A stretch of DNA of 64,000 bases, taken from NCBI RefSeq assembly GCF_000004195.4, contig NC_030683.2, forward strand, positions 48,373,358 to 48,437,357. Reading direction: 5' to 3'. The notes below the pieces were generated by a model. It worked only from the letters and a program-made list of their open reading frames with translations. It searched no databases and was not told the origin of the DNA. A program made the position numbers and the translations under genes. Origin of the DNA: Xenopus tropicalis. Lineage: Eukaryota > Chordata > Amphibia > Anura > Pipidae. Below, one piece after another: positions 11,096 through 22,405 of this stretch. How positions within the stretch are numbered: position 1 is the stretch's first letter; the number at the start of each line of letters is the position of its first letter.

Positions 11096-11129
11096 CTCCC
11101 CTGTTTTGCTATTTCAAAGGGCAACTGTT

Positions 11130-11810
11130 ATCTCAGATATATATAATTTGATATCCTAATATCTTAAGGAAATGGTTACAGTTTCTAAGAAAACAGTAAC
11201 TATTGCCATAAATATGATAATTATTATTTTTATAGTTTCCATTAGTATACTTACAGAGCATTTACAAACAATACAAACAATGACCCTGCTTACAAGAGCT
11301 GACAATTTGAACTGGAAAGAAGTTTGAAACATTAACCTTTGATGTTCTAGGTGGCAGAGGTCCATATTTATCTAGATACTGGCAAAAAATATGTTGTCCC
11401 AATTAATAAACCAGTATAGATGTGTAGGAATTGCTAGAGGATTAGAAAAAGGGGCTTAATTGTTGAGAAGTCAGTATAAATTTATTTTAAAGGAGTGTTG
11501 TCATTGATTTATTGTAACAGTTATCTTCAATATAGTTGCTATGGAGACAATGGAAGACTTGCCAAATAGAACATTGCTGCATGATGACAGTTGCCATGGA
11601 AAATGTTTCATTTTGATGAATGTAATAGTTGTCGTAATAATTACCTAAAACAGTGGTCACAAAAGATCATAAAAAGAGGCATGGAGATTATTGTGTCATT
11701 TGTCATGGTTTGCCATATTGCCACAGAGACCATAATAATATCTGACATAAAGTCCATTGTTATGAAGAAAAAAGTGACAGCTGTAAAATTTGTCATGCTA
11801 TAAATTTACA
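11130..11810. repeat. Degenerate GTTGCCATGGAGA array, right block
   Basis: Motifs such as AGTTGCTATGGAGACAATGG (about 11533), GACAGTTGCCATGGAAAATG (about 11585) and TTGCCACAGAGACC (about 11728) continue the pattern seen at 10030-10257. The repeat is loosely spaced, old and non-coding. Confidence 0.4.
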
Positions 11811-12411
11811 GAAATGCTTTTTAAAAAGTGTAAAAAAACAAAACAAAACAAATTTCAATGAACTCTACCCTTAAGGGAAGGTATGTCTCCCCTAGACTAC
11901 TCTATGAGGCAAAACAGATGTGGAGAATAACAGAGACTGGGTTTAATGGGGCTGAAAAAGTAGTTATTGATAGTGATTAAGTTATCTGTCCTGAGAGCAA
12001 GAGGGAAGCCTTACAGAACTAAAGAGAAAATGACAAAAAACAAACTGAAGTGAAATTTACTTTAAAATTATTTGCCTGCATACGTGGTATGGCCTTTCAA
12101 TAAAACACAGATGCAGACCAGGTTGCTGTCTCTTCTTATAAAAAAGGTATTGCCACTTTTGCCATTTAACTAAATCCCCACAATATGCATACCTACAATG
12201 CATAGAGCAAAACACACTTCTGTAACAGATCTCTGTACATACAGACCTGCAACTGAGCCAGACATGTTGCGATGCATCTCTACTTGTTATTGTGCCATAA
12301 TGCTGTCCTTCGTTGGTCATATACATCCACAAGACAACTTGTGCTTTTTGAGAAAGAGCAACTTATGGCAATGTGACTTCTGCTCCAGCTAAAGGGAAGA
12401 CCTTACTAGAG
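11811..12411. other. AT-rich DNA, no feature supported
   Basis: No recognisable repeat ends or protein similarity. Confidence 0.5.
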
Positions 12412-12541
12412 AAGAGCTTGGTGCACAGATGCTGGAGGGATCGGTATCCGATCATGGACAGGAATAAGCACTGGCACTCAAAGCAGATACAAACAGGGCA
12501 AGCCACGTCCGCAATAAATTTGCAAGGGCTTGCCCTTCTTG
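12412..12541 (+). repeat. Unclassified dispersed repeat (copy 1)
   Basis: Contains GGTGCACAGATGCTGGAGGG, AAGCACTGGCACTCAAAGC and CCGCAATAAATTTGCAAGGG. The same blocks occur, rearranged, at 31256-31415. A hairpin GGGCAAGCC/GGGCTTGCCC surrounds the AATAAA. It could be another Penelope-like or SINE family. Confidence 0.45.
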
Positions 12542-12904
12542 TACAGGTATAGGACCCATTATCCAGAATGCTCAGGACCAAGGGTATTCCGTTTAAGGGG
12601 TCTTTCCGTAATTTGGATCTCCATACCTTAAGTCTACTAAAGAATCAATAAAATATTAATTAAACCCCATGGTATTGTTTTGCCTTCAATAATGATTAAT
12701 TATATCTTAGTTGGGTTCAATTACAAGGTACTGTTTTATTATTACAGAGAAAAAGGAAATCAGTTTTAAAATTCTTAATTATTTGATTAAAATGGAGTCT
12801 ATGGGAGACCAGCATTCCGTAATTCGGAGCTGTCTGGATAACAAGTTTCCGGATAAGGGATCCCATACCCGTATCTGCTTTGAGTGCCAGTGCTTATTCC
12901 TGTC
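12457..12904. repeat. 34-bp perfect inverted repeat enclosing a MITE
   Basis: Positions 12457-12490 and 12871-12904 are exact inverse copies (core TAAGCACTGGCACTC). Between them lie the AATAAA block and a complete TACAGGTATGGGACC MITE. Confidence 0.75.
12542..12873. mobile_element. TACAGGTATGGGACC-family MITE (332 bp)
   Basis: The left end TACAGGTATAGGACCCATTA is inverse to the right end GGGATCCCATACCCGTA. Internal landmarks GTAATTTGGATCTCCATACC, ATGGAGTCTATGGGAGACC and TTTCCGGATAAGGGATCCC are shared with 37252 and 51786. Confidence 0.8.
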
Positions 12905-13447
12905 TAGAGATGTAGCGAACTGTTCGCCGGCGAACTAATTCGCGCGAACATCGGGTGTTCGCGTTCGCGCAAATTCGCGGACTTTTGCCGATGTTCGCCA
13001 CTTTGGGTTCACCGCGGTTTTTTTTTGGCGCCGTGTTTTTTCGCCTTGGTTTTTCCGCCGCGTTTTTTCGCTTCGTTTTATCGCTTATGCATATACATAG
13101 GAATAGCTTGCGGTTTTTTTGGGGGGGGTTATTTTTTGGCGGTTTTTTTTTTTTTGCGTTATTTTTTGGCGTTTTTTTGGCGCTTTTTTTTTGGCGTTTT
13201 TTTTACAAGTATTTTTCAGAGAAGTTTTTGCCCTTGATCCCCCTCCTGCATGCCACTGTCCAGGTGGTGGCACCCTTTAAGCAACTTTAAAATCAGTTTT
13301 CTGGCCAGAAATGGCTTTTCTAGGTTTTAAAGTTCGCCTTCCCACTGAAGTCTATGGGGTTCGCAAAGTTCGCGAATATTCGCGAGTTTTGGCGAAAGTC
13401 CGCGAACAGGTTCGCGAACATTTTTGCGCGGGTTCGCTACATCCCTA
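12905..13447. mobile_element. TAGRGATGTAGCGAAC-family MITE (543 bp)
   Basis: The left TAGAGATGTAGCGAAC and right GTTCGCTACATCCCTA are terminal inverted repeats. The interior is saturated with TTCGCG/GCGAAC motifs, with long T-runs at 13018-13205. The 70-111 codon ORFs in the T/G-rich middle are low-complexity artefacts. Confidence 0.8.
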
Positions 13448-13944
13448 TTCCTGTCCTTCACCTCCAGCTACCCAAATAAGCAGTCTAAGCTTTTTTTTTC
13501 CAATGATACCCTAACACTTGAAAAGTCTCATTTCAGGTTTTACTTTATCACAGTAGCATGGACATAAAAACTAAATAAAGAAATATACTTGGATAAATGT
13601 TATTTTTGACTCTCTGTATGGTATATGGTATCATGGTAATATGAACTACTAATGTCATTTTCCTGGTGTGTAGAATGACTTGCTGGTTGAAAACACCAAA
13701 AACATCATACACACTACTATTGAGTCCTTAAAGAGCAGCTATGATTTCAATATGAATTTCCCTTATTGCGATATGGATTATGTAATACATTTTTATGAAC
13801 CTATTATTTAACATTGTTGACTGAGTTTCCATCGATTCAGGCAGTTCATTGTTGGAAGTTGATATTTGGTGAAATCCAAAAATGGAGATATAATCATATA
13901 CAATAGATTTGTGGCAAAACTTTTATCTGCTAAAAGTTATAAAT
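13448..13944. other. AT-rich DNA, no feature supported
   Basis: No gene or repeat family recognised. Confidence 0.5.
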
Positions 13945-14143
13945 ATCTGCTAAAAGTTAGCCATGCATTTTTTTTTAACAAATGTAAAAAAAAAAAAAGG
14001 CCATTTAAAAATGAAAAGAAAAAAAAACACTCGACTCCAATGCATTTGGTGCAAGAAAAAAACATTTCACATCTTTGCAAATTTTTCCATGGTTTCATTA
14101 TTTTTCCAGCTAAGCAAATTGGGGCAGTTTCACTCATCCCTAA
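13945..14143. repeat. Diverged GATGAGCGAA-family MITE fragment
   Basis: The right end GGGGCAGTTTCACTCATCCC and interior CATGGTTTCATTATTTTTCC resemble this family. A-runs dominate the rest. Confidence 0.35.
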
Positions 14144-14223
14144 TCCACACCACTTTTATATTAACATTACTAAGGTTATTGTAACACTGTTTTATACAGT
14201 CAGTATTTCTAACAAACAATAAT

Positions 14224-14510
14224 GGGCTTATTTATCAGTTTTTGCCTTTGTGAATTTGATTTTGTTTTTCTAAATCCATTAAACTCATATTTCAAATGCT
14301 TGACTATTTATTAAATGTGGTCAACTCTTGCATATAAGAAAACTGGAATACCTCAAATTCAAGTTTTTTAGTGCAAAAAAACTTAAAACAAGAAAAAAAA
14401 ATTCACACTTTATATTTTAGTGTATGGTGATCAAAAATATGTATATAACATTTGAAAAGAATTTGAATATTTGAGGGAAAAAAATATACATTATCTGTAC
14501 TAAATCAGCC
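14224..14510. repeat. MITE-like element with GGGCTTATTTATCA ends
   Basis: Left GGGCTTATTTATCAG and right GTACTAAATCAGCC are weakly inverted. The interior TGTGAATTTGATTTTGTTTT and AATACCTCAAATTCAAG recur at 37583-37850. Confidence 0.45.
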
Positions 14511-16164
14511 ATTTTGAGGTATATTAGCTAGAGTGACAACATCTGATGTTGTTGTTCTTATTCCACTGGTCTGTCAATATTCACACAAGAGAAATTAGCA
14601 ATGGTATAGTGGAGTGTAGCATAATAGGTGAGACAAATATTGTTGTGTGATGTTATGTAATATATATTGTTTGTTCATACTCTTGTCACATTCATTACCA
14701 CAGCCAATAGATAATATAAACCAGCAATCTAAATGCGGTGTATTATCTTTGCTACTTCAAATCTCTAGATTCTTCTTTTGTTGAAAATAAATTAGGTGAA
14801 ACTCTTACAGATTTAGGCTCAGAGCTAGCATTGCTCTACTGAACTTATACTCCACAGCAAATTATTTTACACTTCCAATCTCTTGGTATAAGTGATTACA
14901 ATGATTGCTTACTATTCTGTTGCAGTAACCACACAAACTACTATATTTTAACAAATAATCCACTTTTCCTGGAAGGTCTACATGAAAGCCACCACAAATA
15001 CAAAAATATTGCAAACATCTTATTTTATAAAATGATTGATTATATTTTTCTTTTATGTGTGTATGGGGACAGGGGGAAAAATAATTCTATCAAAAAGGAC
15101 ACTTAAAGATACAGTAAATTAACTGAAATAAAATAAAATATTGTTGTGGATCATTTCCTTTTTCAGAAGTTTATTTACCTTAAATTTAAGGGCGGGGGCA
15201 TACTGAGTGGATTTTGGAAATATGCCTGGCCCAGGTCGACACAATGGCTTTAGGTGCAGACACATAAATAAGCTTTTTGAAGCATTTACCCACAGGCCAA
15301 GAATCCATGTGGCAGAAGCCTACGGTCCAAATATTCTATTCTCAGAAAGAAAAAACCAGAGGCACTTTCCAGTGATTGTTTCCTACTGCTACTTCTATCC
15401 TATACAGTAAGTACTGCTTATTTATGTGTCTGTATGTAGAACAACAAAAGAGTGACAAATTACGGATTAAAGATTTATTTAATTATTTTATATGAAATTA
15501 TTTTAGTAATTAATTTGTGTGTTCGTTAATTAAGTTGAATTGCTTAAACTAACCCCCTCCACACACTAAAGCTCCCCATCTACTGATCTCCATTGACCCT
15601 ATTGGTGTGCTTCTTTGGAACGACTAGCTCCAACTGGGTATGCACCAGACAGCTCCATCACAAACTATAAAAATAGGATCCAAAGGCAAAGAAGTTGGCG
15701 CCTGCAAACTCCACTGTGCTACTCTGCCTCTATGCCAGGTTTACAAACAGGGATGCTCCAAGTAAAAGACTATGCTTGGAGGGAGCTTGGAGGGGAGGCT
15801 AATGGAGGGCAGTGGATAGGGGCTTTTGTCTGTGGAGGATTTTGGATTCCTTTAATTATCTTAGATTTATTAAGAAATACTTTTCAGGTGTTACATCTAG
15901 TTTAAGCAATTGATTTTTGATTGATGTTATAGAGTTTAGCTTTCATAGTAGCTAAGAGTGTTATACCTCACTGTTTAAGAAGTTTAACAATCATCTATCA
16001 CTAAGGTTATGTACATCCTCAAACAAGACATATAAATGGATGTAAAAAATTAATCACACCTGATGCTTTACATACACAATTTAGGATGCTGCAGGTAATT
16101 TCCCAGACTGCTGACAATAAAGGCCAAAATACTTTTGCTCTTCACAGGATCTAATACATGCTTA
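14511..16164. other. Unannotated DNA
   Basis: AT-rich up to about 15540, then a less AT-rich stretch (15540-15900) with a 96-codon open frame from 15615. I see no recognisable domain in it. No repeat ends were found. Confidence 0.4.
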
Positions 16165-17260
16165 CTGTAGCCTGAAGATGCAGATATGGTGAACCCTGCA
16201 GCTACCCTACACAAACCAAAGCTACTAGGGGGACTTAGTATGCCAGATTGTGAGCTATATTATCAAGCTAGTGTATTGTCTAAGATCTTAAAATACAATA
16301 ACTGCAAATCTTTGGTTCAATGGAGACATATTGAAAATGCATGGACGGGAGGGTTCCTGGAATCTCTGCCTTGGATGCAAAAGTCTACCCTACTACCCTG
16401 GATGCAGGGAAAGAAACTAAAACGGGACTATTACCAAACAGTGGGCCGATTCACTAAAGGTCATTAACGCATAAGGCATAGTTTTTAATGCATTAAAAAG
16501 TGTTCGATAATTAAGTACCGATTCATCAATGTAATTATACATGCCTCAGTACTCATACCGCATGCGCAAAAATCACAATTATCGCAAGGCGTTATTATTA
16601 TTGCATTGCAATTATTGTCTAATAGAAATAATACTAATGCATAATTCACAGACATATTGTAAGTGTTAAAAGCATAAAACATGGGTATAATTACTGTGAA
16701 ACTTAATTCTTCCCAGGAGTAGGCGTTACTAAACAAAATTGTAGCTGGTGATTGTCTGTGGTGACAAGATAGAGTTTGCAGTAAGATTTTTCAAGTATGT
16801 GATTGTCCTAGAGTGATGCATCCTCCAGTTTTCAGGGAAATGGTAATTTTCAGAATGGTAGTTTTTTAGAAAGTAACGGCTCCGTGCGTAATAGCGTACA
16901 CTAATATTGCATGCTACAAAATAACGCATAAATATATTGCATGGTTTAAAATATCACTTAACAATATGTCACAACATAAATTACAACAATAACATTGCTT
17001 CTTAACTCAGACAAGTGTCTTTTTTGTGAATCGATCGTTAATTCTCCAAATATAAGAAGTGATAATATTTTTAACGAATGCACCCTTTAGTAAATCGGCC
17101 CCAGTATGTGCTTGAGATGCAAACAATAATCATTGAACTGTGCTTGTTGGAAGAACTAACAGTATCTATAAAGGATAAAAATTACGACTATTTAGCAGTC
17201 TGGTTACCCCGGAAAGAATACATCAACAAGCAACAAATACCAACAGAAAGGACAAAATAA
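16165..17260 (+). pseudogene. L1-like LINE ORF2 C-terminal fragment, interrupted by a MITE
   Basis: The left piece (about 16186-16438) reads PKLLGGLSMPDCELYYQASV and QWRHIENAW, typical of the region after the reverse transcriptase in L1/Tx1-type ORF2 proteins. The right piece (17102-17257) reads LCLLEELTVSIKDKNYDYLA and VWLPRKEYI, resembling the extreme C-terminus of the same protein class. A 659-bp MITE sits exactly between them. No RT catalytic motifs are present, so this is a 5'-truncated dead copy. Confidence 0.6.
16443..17101. mobile_element. Harbinger-type MITE nested in the L1 fragment
   Basis: Terminal inverted repeats GGGCCGATTCACTAAAGG and CCCTTTAGTAAATCGGCCC are flanked by the direct repeat CAGT (16439-16442 and 17102-17105). 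The ends match those of the element carrying a Harbinger transposase at 24507. Target length reads as 4 bp, or as 3 bp if one G was lost at the left end. Confidence 0.75.
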
Positions 17261-19765
17261 AACAAAGCAGCGGTAATGCAATATCTTAAGAAAACTGAAA
17301 CAAATAGCTCAGTTTGACAAAAGAAAACCTACTCATAACTACCGAATCTAAAAAATATGTTAAGAACAAATAAGAATGGTGTCAATGTGATTTGCAGCCT
17401 AAAACACAGAGAAGAATATATAACCTTCCATGGGTTATACACAATATCTCCTTTTCTGCAGTCGTAACACAGTGTATTAATTGTTATAATATTTTTTATC
17501 CTTTTAAACATTGCACTTAATTGATTCTCCCCATCTGTTATTTTAATATAAGAAGGGTAGAGGAATAATATTAAATTGATTACTTATTTTATACATTTCA
17601 TTCTGCATTGACAGTTAAGCAATATTGTGTAGTTTGAAGGTCTGGGCTTCTTTTGAGTTACTATTATTTGATTTGTCTCTCCCACTTTTCCATATAAATA
17701 AATTATCAGTCTGGAGGTTAATTATTTTGTTACGCAAAATAATTGTGCACCAACTGATTCCTAGTTTTGCAAGAAAGCTAAATACAAAGAAATATACAAG
17801 CCATGGCAATCTCTAGATTAAAGCAATGTTAATCTTAGTAACTCCAAACACACTGTTTTTTTTATGTCTATTTAACCCATTTAGATATTTCCAGGAGAAC
17901 ACCAACTGCAATCTAATCCTTATAATTACAAGATAAATCTGAAGTGAGCAACAGAAATGAGACAGGTTGTACAACCCCAAGTGCTTCTCTTTTTTTTTTT
18001 ACTCAAGACAGGGATGACTATACACTACAAAAGTGCTGTTGGGAAACAAAATAGTTTATCAAAAATATTATTATAGCTTGCTTTGGTCATTATTGATTAC
18101 AGGCTTTAGCTTTTTTATCACTGTGCCATTAGCTAAAGTATAACAATCTTTTTGTATGAATCTTCAAGTCATGAGAATGTATTATGATGTAGTGTTTTGC
18201 ATCTGTATGTAAGTAAATTAGAAACCCTGACACATGAACCACATAAAACTGATATATTTTCCACCTGTATGCTCTTCATAAGTTAGGACATGTTCCCTTA
18301 TACCAGGGGTATAAGGTTAGTTGGAACTTTAATAAAATCAATTTTTGGTGTGGGTATGTTGGGAAGACAATTATGAAATCTTTACTTGGGCATGTCCTAA
18401 TGCACATTGCTTAATGTTGTCTGTGAAGTGGTGTGGAATATATTGGTGCTATAATAATAATTATTGGATAACAAATACAGTAAGGTTATTCATTTAACTT
18501 ACCTTAAGTCACAACTGATTTTGTTTTTACAGAATAAAACAGAGTGCTAATAAAGATAATGCATGTACAGTGTTTCTGCAGGTAAATAAGACAATGAATG
18601 CAATCTAACAGAATTGAATATGTTCCTATAGCATAAGAAACAGGGGTGGGGGCCTTCAACACCATCTGTCTTCTACATACAATGCTTTTCTAACATCTTT
18701 ACCTCTGTGGTTTCAGAATTCTTCACACATCCCTTCATGCAACTCTCCCAAGTACACCTGTCTCTATGAGTTGCATGATACTTTCAAAGTTAGAGAAGCT
18801 GCTCAGATGAGTAGTGAAACGTCTTCAATGATTACTTAGAAAGTCCAGTTGCTTTAGATTTACTTATACTAGATATAACATGACCTGGATGAATGAAAAT
18901 CTTCATAGTCCGTTTTCAAGAAAAGTAAAAGTAATGTTATTAACTTATTCTTATTCAACTAAAAGTTTTAACTCAAATGCCTATGAATAAGTCTTATCAG
19001 AGTGTGGAATATGATTGTGTTTAGTTCCATTTGCACTTTCTTGTTAGAAAATGTATATATTCAATGGTGCAAAATTGATTAGCAAAATTGAAAACTAAAA
19101 ATTTTCATAGAAAACTAAAAATATTCAAAATAGATGGAATTTGTTGACACAGTTTGGCAAATGGTAAACTACAGTATATACCTGTATACAGGGGATGATA
19201 TAATGTAATGGAATAGACACTTTATCCAAGAGGAAATTGTAATACAATTTTTTCTTTACAAATTAGACAGGGACTAGTTTAAGCTACTACTTGAGATTTA
19301 TCAGCTAATATGGCAAAAATATGAATCAGGACCAGACTGGCAAATTATACTCTAAATGACCTGACATTTTCTGTTGGAATGCACAAGCAGTGATTTAGTG
19401 ATCAATGCTGAATTACAGTGATTTATAAAAACTGGTTCATTTATTTCTGTAAACATACAAATATTTCTGTAAAAGTTATGTGTAGATAAATGAAAATTGC
19501 ACTTAATATTCACTTCATGTTTATTTGTGGAGCTTGCAGAGGCATAATTTCTAACAACTAGAAAAAGCTTTGTTTATAAGGAAGCACAAGAAGACTAAAA
19601 GAGCTATAATAGAAAAGGCTTACTTTGAATGTTGGACATAGTGTATACAGTGTTTATAATATGAGTGAAGCACAGGTAATATCACTTTAAATAATTCTGT
19701 TTCTCTGTTTATCACATTTTAAGAGTCAAAGACCGTGTGCCTTTTTTTCAAGGAGTAATAATGAT
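17261..19765. other. AT-rich DNA, largely unannotated
   Basis: No gene is supported. A possible decayed hammerhead-like segment is at about 18795-18825 (GCTCAGATGAGTAGTGAAAC). Confidence 0.4.
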
Positions 19766-20033
19766 GACTAATGATGTGCGAAATTTGCAAAACGGCAAAA
19801 AATCAGCGAAACGCATTTGTCGTGCAATTTTTGTGTCACCCCCTATCTTTATTTGATGCTTCCCCACCTATTTTGATGCAACAATGCCCAATTTGACACA
19901 GCCAAAACTTTTTTTGATGCAAGGCAAATTTTTCCATGGCAAATTTTCCCTGTTTTGCAAAACAATTTGCCAGTGGCGAAATGTGGAAATTCGCTGCAAA
20001 TCCATGAATGGCAAAAAAATTCACTCATCACTA
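19766..20033. mobile_element. GATGAGCGAA-family MITE
   Basis: The left (CTAATGATGTGCGAAATTTG) and right (AAAATTCACTCATCACTAA) ends are imperfect inverted repeats. The interior GGCAAATTTTTCCATGGC and CAATTTGCCAGTGGCG match the family. Confidence 0.7.
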
Positions 20034-20819
20034 ATGATGACTTTGATTTTTATTAAAACATATATGAAAAAATCATAGAATACATCACAATTTTTTCACA
20101 TGCTTAATAAATCATAGGTCTTTGTATTTTATAAAATATATTTTATATATAAAATGTACTTTACCACCTAGTAAATATATTTACTTATTGATGGCATGCT
20201 AATACAACACCAGGAATAAGGTAAACATATCTTCTCTATGAAAGTTTGAAATCTATTATAGTGATTATGGAATCTCTGTGTTTGTTTATTCTATCAACCA
20301 GAGTTTGCTGATGGCTTTATTCACAGCCCACCATGGACACTTTTACATTCTGTAAGCTTACATCAAATATAAACTTCTTTGCATAAATCTATTTTCTATG
20401 TCAATGTGTTATGTGGTTTTAGAATAGAATGCAATAGTTTTATTGTAAATTCTTTATTGCTGAGTCTCTTTTGAAATTTTTGCAAATTTTCTGAAAAAAA
20501 AAAAAGACTTTGATTTAATTGTGTTCATCCAATGTATGATAAATGTCTGGCTGTGTATTTTTACATTTTGAAGGGGCAATATAACCCCATTTTTAAAAAA
20601 AAGTTGGTTCAATTAATGGGCTTTTTCTAAACATACTTTTTGCTCATTGTTTTAAGTAGGAAATATATATTAATTATATTAAGCTAGACAAAATCTGAAT
20701 TTGAAAGTCACATTCTATTTTTTTTTCTTGGGAGTTCAATCAAAACCATTCCCTAATCCACTGAGAAGCCCTCTGGATAACCAAACCCCAACAATCCCAA
20801 CTGCAGCCTTTGTTGACCT
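20034..20819. other. AT-rich DNA, no gene supported
   Basis: A short block near 20572 (GGGGCAATATAACCCC) may be the end of another dispersed repeat. Confidence 0.4.
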
Positions 20820-21606
20820 TCAGCATGTCACAAAGGCTATCTGAATTGGTTGAAAGTTGTAGATAACAAGTTGTCTAATTCCAGCCAGTGTCATTCTGTG
20901 GCTACTAAAGCAAATAAAGTGCTGTCTTGTATAAAAAAGGGCATTGACACAAGGGATGAAAACATAATTTTACCTCTGTATAGGTCCCTGGTAAGGCCAC
21001 ACCTTGAGTATGCAGTGCAGTTTTGGGCTCCAGTCCTTAAGAAGGATATTAATGAGCTGGAGAGAGTGCAGAGACGTGCAACTAAACTGGTAAAGGGGAT
21101 GGAAGATTTAAACTATGAGGTTAGACTGTCGAGGTTGGGGTTGTTTTCTCTGGAAAAGAGGCACTTGCGAGGGGACATGATTACTCTGTACAAGTACATT
21201 AGAGGGGATTATAGGCAGATGGGGGATGTTCTTTTTTCCCATAAAAATGATCAACGCACCAGAGGTCACCCCTTTAGATTAGAGGAACGGAGCTTCCATT
21301 TGAGGCAGCGTAGGTGGTTTTTCACGGTGAGGGCAGTGAGGCTGTGGAATGCCCTTCCTAGTGATGTTGTAATGGCAGATTCTGTTAATGCCTTTAAGAG
21401 GGGCCTGGATGAGTTCTTGAACAATCAGAATATCCAAGGCTATTGTGATACTAATATCTACAGTTAGTATTAGTGGTTGGATATATAGTTTATGTATGTG
21501 AGTGTATAGATTGGTAGGCGTGGGTTGTGTGTGCTGGGTTTACTTGGATGGGTTGAACTTGATGGACTCTGGTCTTTTTTCAACCCTATGTAACTATGTA
21601 ACTATG
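20820..21606 (+). mobile_element. 5'-truncated CR1 LINE
   Basis: The end of the CR1 polymerase frame is followed by a 3' UTR with GGTTGAACTTGATGGACTCT. It terminates in a direct octamer repeat (TAACTATG) at 21588-21605, typical of CR1-clade tails. The 5' end of the element is missing. Confidence 0.8.
20850..21467 (+). pseudogene. CR1 reverse transcriptase C-terminal region (205 codons open)
   Basis: An uninterrupted frame ending TAG encodes the part of a CR1 polymerase downstream of the catalytic YADD. KANKVLSCIKKGIDTRDENI is followed by LYRSLVRPHLEYAVQFWAP and LERVQRRATKLVKG, then LSRLGLFSLEKRHLRGDMI and VRLWNALPSDVV. These blocks are diagnostic of the CR1 C-terminus. The finger and palm motifs and the endonuclease are absent, so the product could not be a working enzyme. 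The intact frame over 600 bp suggests a fairly recent insertion. The ATG used is arbitrary because coding similarity starts at or just before it. Confidence 0.8.
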
Positions 21607-21868
21607 AAAGGAGCCTACGTGCTGTGAAGCCTTCAGCAGCCACATCAAAAGCTTTGGCACTGGAGGCAACTTAATGAACAGTAACATTAAAAAATGAAAA
21701 TAATTTAAAGTAATTAAAATATAATGTACTGTGGCCCTACACTGATAAAACTGATGTGTTTGCTTCAGAAACACTACTATAGTTTATATAAATAAGCAAC
21801 TCTGTAGCCATGGGGCAGCTAAATGGCAAATGTTAAACAACAGATAACAGAGAAGCTTTGTAGAATAC
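21607..21868. other. No feature seen
   Basis: Short AT-rich stretch between two insertions. Confidence 0.4.
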
Positions 21869-21871
21869 AAT

Positions 21872-22024
21872 GGGGTTGATTCACTAAAGGTCGATAAAAC
21901 GAGCACTATTTATGCGTCTTAACGCATGCAAAATGACTTTGATGAATTGGGACTTAATTATCGTATGCTTTTTAATGCTAAAAAGCATGCGATAAGTGTT
22001 ATCGACCTTTAGTGAATCGGCCCC
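21872..22024. mobile_element. Harbinger-type MITE (153 bp)
   Basis: About 26-bp terminal inverted repeats (GATTCACTAAAGGTCGATAA and its inverse) are flanked by AAT on both sides (21869-21871 and 22025-22027). Its first 42 bp are almost the same as the end of the transposase-bearing element at 24507, so it appears to be a deletion derivative of it. Confidence 0.85.
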
Positions 22025-22027
22025 AAT

Positions 22028-22397
22028 GTGTTATGTTCTTACATAGCAATCTAAACCTATTGCTCAAAGTATTTTACAGACCATATCTGTAGAATACCAT
22101 GACCTGTGCCCTTTCTCCCTTTCCAAGCTGAATAACTATCACCATGGCTACACAGCAGCTTATTTATATAAACTATGACAGTTTTTCTGAAGAAAACACA
22201 CCTCTTTTACCAGTGCAGGACTATAGTACATTATATGACCTGAGAAGAGTTAAAGTTAAAGAATTAAAAATAAAAATAATGCCAGATCAAGTATAGTCTG
22301 GGGAAATGGCAGGCAAACAAGTCAGTGAGACAGGCAGATGATAGTGGCAGATAGCAGATAAAAGAGATAACAAACAAGGGGTCAAACCAGACAGTGA
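22028..22397. other. No feature seen
   Basis: AT-rich, with no repeat family or gene recognised. Confidence 0.4.
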
Positions 22398-22405
22398 GAA
22401 TATTG

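Larger units (their letters stand above)
10258..11129. mobile_element. Penelope-like element insertion: inverted pair of terminal-repeat modules
   Basis: Two 294-bp arms (10275-10568 and 10711-11004) are inverted and nearly identical, separated by a 142-bp spacer. Each arm carries a hammerhead-like core, an AATAAA or near-AATAAA site (AATGAAA in the right arm) and the same outer flank. The right copy continues past the arm to CTGGTAAGTGC. The whole is bounded by the direct repeat TTCAAAGGGCARCTGTT (10258-10274 and 11113-11129), which looks like a 17-bp target duplication with one difference. No reverse transcriptase is present. Assignment to Penelope-like elements rests on the published occurrence of hammerhead motifs in their terminal repeats and on the motif seen here. 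I did not align it to a reference. Confidence 0.65.

Noticed and set aside
12955..13290. Phe/Leu-rich 111-codon frame and antisense Lys-rich frame
   Set aside because: They lie entirely inside a T/G-rich MITE interior and reflect low-complexity sequence.
15615..15905. 96-codon open frame with a hydrophobic end
   Set aside because: Looks slightly gene-like but has no family resemblance that I can name and no flanking splice sites that extend it. Kept only as unannotated DNA.
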